The position numbers and the translations under genes are program-made. A stretch of DNA of 64,000 bases, from contig NZ_LGCN01000074.1 of the NCBI RefSeq assembly GCF_001279005.1, positions 233,003-297,002 of the forward strand. The letters are read 5' to 3'. The notes beneath the pieces were generated by a model. That model searched no databases, was not told where the DNA came from, and was given only the letters and a program-made list of their open reading frames with translations. Numbering within the stretch: position 1 is the first letter of the stretch; each line of letters starts with the position of its first letter. Shown one piece after another: positions 59,577-64,000 of the stretch. The stretch is from Streptomyces caelestis. GTDB lineage: Bacteria > Actinomycetota > Actinomycetes > Streptomycetales > Streptomycetaceae.

Positions 59577-60938
59577 TTAGCTATAAAACAGATCACCGGT
59601 GGTGACGTCGTAAGCCGTGAGCTCTTCCATGTTGCCCGCGTACACCACGTCACCTGCAATAATCTGGACCGCACCTTTCATTGGCGCCGACCAGATAACC
59701 TCGCCAACCGTGGTATCAATGGCAACTACTTTTGACCCGGCGTTGGCCAACACCGCTCCCGGAGGTCCGGGAATAAGCTCGTATGTGGACTCAGCCTTTA
59801 GCCGCCACCGCTCCTTTCCAGTTTTAGCATCGAGGCCGAGCACAGGATAGGCACCATCAATAGGAATGGTGAAATTGGCGATAAGAAGCCCATCGTGAAG
59901 AACCATGACCGTTGGAGCTTCCGGCTCCGGTAGCGGAATGGACCAGGCCGCCTTCCCCGTGTCACCATGCAGGGCTAGGAGCCGGTCACCAGAGGGCAGA
60001 TAGAGAAAGCCGTTGCCCACAAGTGAGGAATCTACATCCAGGGGCTGCAGTGTTCGAGCCCACTGGACGCGGTTGGTATCGGTGGAGACTGTGCGAACCT
60101 CCCCCCGGGTGGGCACGAACAGAGTCGTCCCGTCGTCCTGGCCCTGCTCAACAACACGAGAGCCAACCATGTGGACCAGATCGCCGGCCACCCTGAATTC
60201 TACCGAGTTAGCACCCCGAATATTCTCAGACCAGATCACCTTTCCGGTCTTGCGGTCTAGCGCCGTCGCCCCGAATGGATCGCCGTTCCCATGAACGAGG
60301 ATGAACGTCTCGCCATGCGCCTCGATCATCCTCCCCTGGAAGACCTCGGTCTGCCAGAGGATCTCACCCGTCGCCGCGGACAACCCGAATACAGATTTTT
60401 GGGTGGCCGCTACAGCAACATCGCCAGATCTTGCGATCTCAGAGACCTGCTTGCCAGGAAGCGTTCGGCGCCACATTTCCGTACCGTCGGCTGCACAGAG
60501 CGCTACCACCTCACCAGTCGGGTCCCCGGTTCCACCTCCGAATAGGACCTGGCCTTTGGCCACGACCAATTGCGGGTAGTGAGGTTGACTAACTTTGTCC
60601 GGGCTGCCGCCCTTTCCTACGGGGGTGCGCCATATCAGGCGTCCGCTACGTGCGTCCCGTAGCCACACGGCGCGGTCGGTCCCCGCCCCGAACAGCCATG
60701 TGTTGGTCAAGGAAAGCGACTCGCGCAATCCTGTGAACGGTACTGGCCATGTGGGCGCTCCAGGTGACGCGCTCGACTTGGGCCAGGACGGGCAGCGATG
60801 AGCATTTCGACCCTTGTCATCTGCATCGCTGCCGCCCAGACAACCAGAAACCCCCGCAAGGGAACAGACCGAAAGGGTGCTCCATAACGCGAACGACCTC
60901 CGCGTCATACCACTGGAGGGCACAAGCCCATCGTTCAT
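59577..60938 (-). CDS. PQQ-type beta-propeller lipoprotein (transposon cargo)
   Basis: 453 aa from ATG 60938 (GGAGGA upstream). Twin-Arg-like start MTRRSFALWSTLSV, then lipobox LAGVSGC. PQQ-enzyme-like repeats follow: RDARSGRLIWRTPVGKG, LSAATGEILWQTEVFQG, LDRKTGKVIWSENI, LDAKTGKERWRLKAES, a typical eight-bladed propeller. It lacks catalytic dehydrogenase signatures, so it is likely a binding or assembly scaffold outside the membrane. Lower GC and opposite strand mark it as cargo of the transposon. Confidence 0.85.
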   Translation of the reverse strand: MNDGLVPSSGMTRRSFALWSTLSVCSLAGVSGCLGGSDADDKGRNAHRCPSWPKSSASPGAPTWPVPFTGLRESLSLTNTWLFGAGTDRAVWLRDARSGRLIWRTPVGKGGSPDKVSQPHYPQLVVAKGQVLFGGGTGDPTGEVVALCAADGTEMWRRTLPGKQVSEIARSGDVAVAATQKSVFGLSAATGEILWQTEVFQGRMIEAHGETFILVHGNGDPFGATALDRKTGKVIWSENIRGANSVEFRVAGDLVHMVGSRVVEQGQDDGTTLFVPTRGEVRTVSTDTNRVQWARTLQPLDVDSSLVGNGFLYLPSGDRLLALHGDTGKAAWSIPLPEPEAPTVMVLHDGLLIANFTIPIDGAYPVLGLDAKTGKERWRLKAESTYELIPGPPGAVLANAGSKVVAIDTTVGEVIWSAPMKGAVQIIAGDVVYAGNMEELTAYDVTTGDLFYS

Positions 60939-61287
60939 CGCTGCGCTCCTCCGAGAGAATCACGGCACACACCGGCTGCCACCCGGCTCGCTTGCCCAGG
61001 GCAGCCTCAACGACCCCCACAGTTTACGGCCCGTCAGATGGCGACAAGGGCTCTGCTCGAAATGATCAAGAGGGACTCCCTCCCGGCGCCGCTTGTAGAG
61101 CATCTGTCGTCTGCGAGTGCAGACTTACCCCACGTCAGACCAGGCCGCGAGATGTGATGTCCCTCACGGTCAGCAGCCGGGAAAGGGACACCGCAGCTCG
61201 TCATAACGCGACACGGACCAGAAGCTCAACCCTAGCCCGAAGCGACACGACCTGCGGGGGACACAGTCTCTGCCGACACAACGGACC
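60939..61287. other. Right end region of the transposon, no gene
   Basis: About 350 bp between the PQQ lipoprotein start and the methyltransferase junction. It probably carries the lipoprotein promoter and the right transposon end. No clear coding bias. Confidence 0.5.
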
Positions 61288-62533
61288 GGGCGGCTGGAGC
61301 ACGGCACTGCACGTCCTGGGCGTGCGCGACGTCGGGCTGGAATGGGATCAGTGGGCGTGTAAGACGCGTGCTGCGGCAGGGCAGTTGACCATCCGGTGCG
61401 ACGTGGCGAGGTATCCGGCCTGGCCGTTCCTCGGCCGCACCCGCGGTGTGATCGCTTCGCCGCCGTGTCAGGCGTGGAGCATGGCCGGCAAGCGCCTCGG
61501 CCTGGTCGACCAGCCGCTGGTGCACGCGGCGGTCGAAGACCTGGCCGCCGGGCGCGACACCCGCGAGCGCCTCCTCGCCGCCTGTCGTGACGAGCGCTCC
61601 CTGCTCGCCGCCGAGCCGATGCGCTACCTGTACGCGCTGAATACGGTCGGCGAGCCCGACTGGGTCGCCATGGAGGAAGTACCGGACGTGCTGCCCTTGT
61701 GGAAGCAGTACGCGGCCGTCCTGCGCGGGTGGGGGTTTTCCGTCTGGTGCGGGATCCTCAACGCCGCCGACTTCGGCGTCCCGCAGACCAGGAAGCGAGC
61801 GATCCTCCTGGCCTCCCGCGTTCGTACGGCGCAGCCGCCCACGCCCACGCATGCTCAACTCGCCGAGCCGGAATCGCTGTTCGGTCCGGGCCGTGCCCGC
61901 TGGGTCAGCATGGCCGAAGCTCTGGGATGGGGCGCGACAGACCGGCCCGTTCCCACCGTCTGCGCAGGAGGTGGGCCCGGAGGCGGACCCGAACCGTTCC
62001 CGTCGGGCTCCCGCAAGACGCTGTCCGACGCCCGGGCGCGCGGCACCTGGATGCCCCGGCCGGACGGGGTGGTTCTGCAGTCCCGCCGCGAAGGCACGGG
62101 GTGGGCGACCCGGCACGGCACCCGAGACAACCGTACGGCCGACGCTCCGGCGCCCACGTGCACCGCCGAAGCCCACCGCTGGTCCTGGTCCCTGCGCAGC
62201 AACAACCAGGCCAACGCCACCGTCCGGTCCATCCAGGAGCCAGCTGGCACGCTGTTCTTCGGGCACCGCGCCAACGAGTGCACCTGGGTCGCCGAACCCG
62301 CCACACCGCCAGCCGAAGAAGCCGATGCGCCGGCCGTTCCCGAGCCGATCCGGATCACCGCCCGCGAGGCCGGCCTCCTGCAGACCTTCCCCGCCGACTA
62401 CCCCTGGGCCGGCAACAAGGGCCAGCAGTTCTCCCAGATCGGCAACGCCGTTCCCCCGCTACTCGCCGGCCATCTCCTCGCCCCGCACCTCGGCCTCCCC
62501 CTCGACCCTGACGACTTCATCCTCGCCGCCTGA
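61288..62533 (+). pseudogene. C5 DNA cytosine methyltransferase, 3' part (5' cut by transposon)
   Basis: About 415 codons. It resumes in motif I (GGWSTALHVLGVRDVGLEWD) and keeps motif IV with the catalytic Cys (ASPPCQAWSMAGKRLGL). The motif VI region is MEEVPDVLPLW (the usual ENV reads EEV). Motifs IX-X are EAGLLQTFPADYPW and QIGNAVPPLLAGHL. Native function is cytosine-5 methylation in a plasmid/ICE context. The transposon removes the start and the FAGP residues. A fused frame from upstream exists but lacks a proper motif I. Confidence 0.8.
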
Positions 62534-63648
62534 TGCCCCACACCCCCAACCCCGCCGAAGACGACCTCGACGCCGCCCCACCGCCCCAGCCCGTCTTCCA
62601 CGTCGAGCAGGCCCTCCTCGGAGCCCTCCTCCTCGACCCGCACCGCCTGGACGACGTCAGCGGCATCGCCGCCGACTCGTTCTCCACCGCCGCGCACGCC
62701 GCCCTGTACGCCGCGATCACCACCCTGCCGCGACCCGCCCCCGCCGAGCACGCGAAGAACACCAAGTGGCTCGACCGCGTGCTCACCGCGGGCCAGGAGC
62801 AGGCGCGCGGTCTGACCGCCACCTACCTGCACACCCTCGTCCAGGTCTGCCCCTGGCCCAGCCACGCCCCCGCCTACGCCCGCATGGTCGAGGCCGAGCA
62901 CGCCCGCCGCCGCCTGCTGACGGCCGCCGAACGCCTCATCCACACCGTCCACGACGCCAGCCTCCCCCACCCCGTTCAGACGGTGCTCGCCGAGGCCGAC
63001 GCACTCGCCGCGGTCGTGGACGACATCGCGAACCGCTTCACCCCGCGCTCCGGCATCCTCCCCCGCACCGCGGCACCGCCCCCCGCCGCCCCTGACCACA
63101 CCGAGGCGGTCGAGGAGGAGCAACTACTCCTCGCCACCGCCACCGCCCGCCCCGCCGACATCGACGCCGTGCGGTGGCTAATCCCCGACGACCTCACCCT
63201 GCCGCTGCACGCCGGCCTGTGGCAGTGCCTGACCACCCTCGCCCGCCGCAACGAGCCCATCGACCCCGTCACCGTCCTGTGGAAAGCCCAGCAGCGCGGC
63301 CTGCTGGACGGCGGCAGTGAACCAGGCACGGTCCTACGCATGCTGGCCGAACCGGCCGGATCCGTCGAGCACTGGGCCGAACGCGCCCTGCAGCGCTCCC
63401 TCCTGGCCACGGCCGAGCACACCGGACGGCGCATCGAGGCATACGCCAGCGACCCGGCGAACACCCCCTTCCAGCTCGTCGTCGGCGCCCGCCGCGCCCT
63501 CGCCGACATCGCCACCGTCCGCACCCGCTGGCAGAACGCCACCGGAACCACCCCGCCGCAGCAGCGGCGACCGGCGCCTGCCATCCGCGCCGGCCCGCCG
63601 ACCACCACGGCCGCACACGCCGCCCGGTCCACACGAGCAACCCGATAA
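62533..63648 (+). CDS. DnaB-like helicase N-terminal domain protein
   Basis: 371 aa, ATG overlapping the methyltransferase stop. It contains two DnaB_N-like helical units (HVEQALLGALLLDPHRLDDV near residue 20 and EEEQLLLATATARPADIDAV near 195) but no RecA-type helicase core. Such N-terminal-only proteins are common on actinomycete plasmids and ICEs, where they may recruit or block the replicative helicase. Confidence 0.8.
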   Translation: MPHTPNPAEDDLDAAPPPQPVFHVEQALLGALLLDPHRLDDVSGIAADSFSTAAHAALYAAITTLPRPAPAEHAKNTKWLDRVLTAGQEQARGLTATYLHTLVQVCPWPSHAPAYARMVEAEHARRRLLTAAERLIHTVHDASLPHPVQTVLAEADALAAVVDDIANRFTPRSGILPRTAAPPPAAPDHTEAVEEEQLLLATATARPADIDAVRWLIPDDLTLPLHAGLWQCLTTLARRNEPIDPVTVLWKAQQRGLLDGGSEPGTVLRMLAEPAGSVEHWAERALQRSLLATAEHTGRRIEAYASDPANTPFQLVVGARRALADIATVRTRWQNATGTTPPQQRRPAPAIRAGPPTTTAAHAARSTRATR

Positions 63649-63712
63649 CTCCCGAGTACGCCGGTGGCCGGACCCGAAGGCCCGGCCACGGGCAGAACAG
63701 ATGAGACCCCAC

Positions 63713-63898
63713 GTGACTCCCGCCATCGACGCCCATGTCCGCCTCGACACCCATCCCACTCACCCGAGCGCCGTGCAGGCCCACCTGACCGGCATCCAGG
63801 CCCGCGTCGCCTACATGGCTTTGGAGGCTGTCGGCTGGAGTGCCGCCGTCACAGGCGTCCTGGTCCTGGCCCGCATCGATCACGAGGAGTCTCAATGA
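63713..63898 (+). CDS. Small hypothetical protein
   Basis: 61 aa from GTG 63713; ATG 63701 is an alternative. Soluble helical (QAHLTGIQARVAYMALEAVG). It follows the DnaB_N-like gene and probably belongs to the backbone operon. No function recognised. Immediately followed by an IS end. Confidence 0.6.
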   Translation: MTPAIDAHVRLDTHPTHPSAVQAHLTGIQARVAYMALEAVGWSAAVTGVLVLARIDHEESQ

Positions 63899-63911
63899 CT
63901 GAGAGCTTGTC

Positions 63912-64000
63912 TCACGTGGTGAACTTTGCGAGTTTCTTGTAGCAGGTCAGGACCGCTGCGAGTCCGAGGAAGGCCAGGAAGTGGCTGCCTTTGCGCTCGT
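63912..64000 (-). CDS. IS5-like transposase, C-terminal end (partial)
   Basis: The last 28 codons, ERKGSHFLAFLGLAAVLT then CYKKLAKFTT and stop, match the usual C-terminus of Streptomyces IS5-type DDE transposases. The gene continues beyond the window. The IS terminus is probably at GAGAGCTTGTCTC just downstream (about 63901-63913). Confidence 0.75.
   Translation of the reverse strand, partial: ERKGSHFLAFLGLAAVLTCYKKLAKFTT

Larger units (their letters stand above)
52569..61287. mobile_element. Three-recombinase (Tn554-like) transposon inserted in the methyltransferase gene
   Basis: 8.7 kb. The boundaries are deduced from the split methyltransferase: bases 52543-52568 and 61288-62533 rejoin in frame through the motif I codons. 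CC occurs at both junctions, so the exact edge is uncertain by 2 bp. It contains three consecutive tyrosine recombinases, a DUF6262/TnpC-like gene and two opposite-strand cargo genes. No long terminal inverted repeats were seen, as expected for Tn554-type elements. Confidence 0.75.

Noticed and set aside
52569..61287. Terminal inverted repeats of the transposon
   Set aside because: Only a weak, gapped resemblance between the ends; not called.
1..64000. tRNA or rRNA genes, including an integrase-adjacent tRNA att site
   Set aside because: No cloverleaf or rRNA-like sequence was recognised; the recombinase trio is inserted in a protein gene instead.

Overview
The window is actinomycete, almost certainly Streptomyces. 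It has high GC with strong third-position GC bias, frequent GTG/TTG starts and GTGA/ATGA overlaps. It carries lineage markers: a conservon (cvnABCD plus two P450s), a WhiB-like protein, an FxLD-type lanthipeptide cluster, and XRE regulators with TPR-like tails. The mix of mobile DNA, broken genes and specialised metabolism suggests an accessory region (chromosome arm, integrative element or large plasmid).

Layout. 1-4 kb: the 5' part of a Baeyer-Villiger-type monooxygenase divergent from an SMP-30-like lipoprotein, a TetR regulator, and an NmrA-like reductase broken by an in-frame TGA. 4.07-5.81 kb: an IS256-family element with 26-bp inverted repeats and a passenger ORF. 6.2-9.9 kb: a Ser/Thr kinase with a WD40-like propeller. 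10.7-16.6 kb: an APH-like phosphotransferase coupled to an XRE/TPR regulator split by a frameshift, an HATPase_c protein, a TrmO-like protein, a second XRE/TPR regulator and a DUF6415-like protein. 16.7-24 kb: a GH15 glycosidase translationally coupled to a complete conservon (cvnA-D, a CYP157-like P450 lacking ExxR, and a canonical P450), then a LuxR-type HTH gene.

24.3-34.6 kb: accessory genes lead into an FxLD lanthipeptide locus: precursor, split LanB, LanC, a SpaB_C-PCMT fusion, and a hypothetical. An ABC exporter follows that has lost its ATPase domain and is joined to a leftover methyltransferase 3' end. 34.7-42.1 kb: a compact group of nucleotide-type enzymes. It holds a P-loop kinase fused to a VanX-like dipeptidase, ASCH-NUDIX, methyltransferase-NUDIX, a thymidylate kinase-like protein, hypotheticals and GpsA. 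42.2-45.2 kb: an XRE / ImmA-IrrE protease / MAB_1171c-like membrane protein / PAP2 module with palindromic operator candidates.

45.7-63.9 kb: a plasmid- or ICE-like backbone. Its genes are an HTH (Rep-like) gene, a zinc-finger protein, WhiB, a multi-TM SpdB-like protein, MobC with a strong oriT-like hairpin, a relaxase, a C5 DNA methyltransferase, and a DnaB-N-like protein. The methyltransferase gene is cut inside its motif I codons at 52568/61288 by an approximately 8.7-kb transposon. The transposon carries three consecutive tyrosine recombinases, a DUF6262/TnpC-like gene and two lower-GC cargo genes (a Pro-rich membrane protein and a PQQ-propeller lipoprotein). An IS5-like transposase 3' end closes the window.

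Three genes (regulator, ASCH-NUDIX, relaxase) each carry one apparent extra G that shifts the frame, and a fourth has an internal TGA. Either the region is decaying or the assembly has small errors. Functions are family-level inferences from sequence reading alone; no searches were run.
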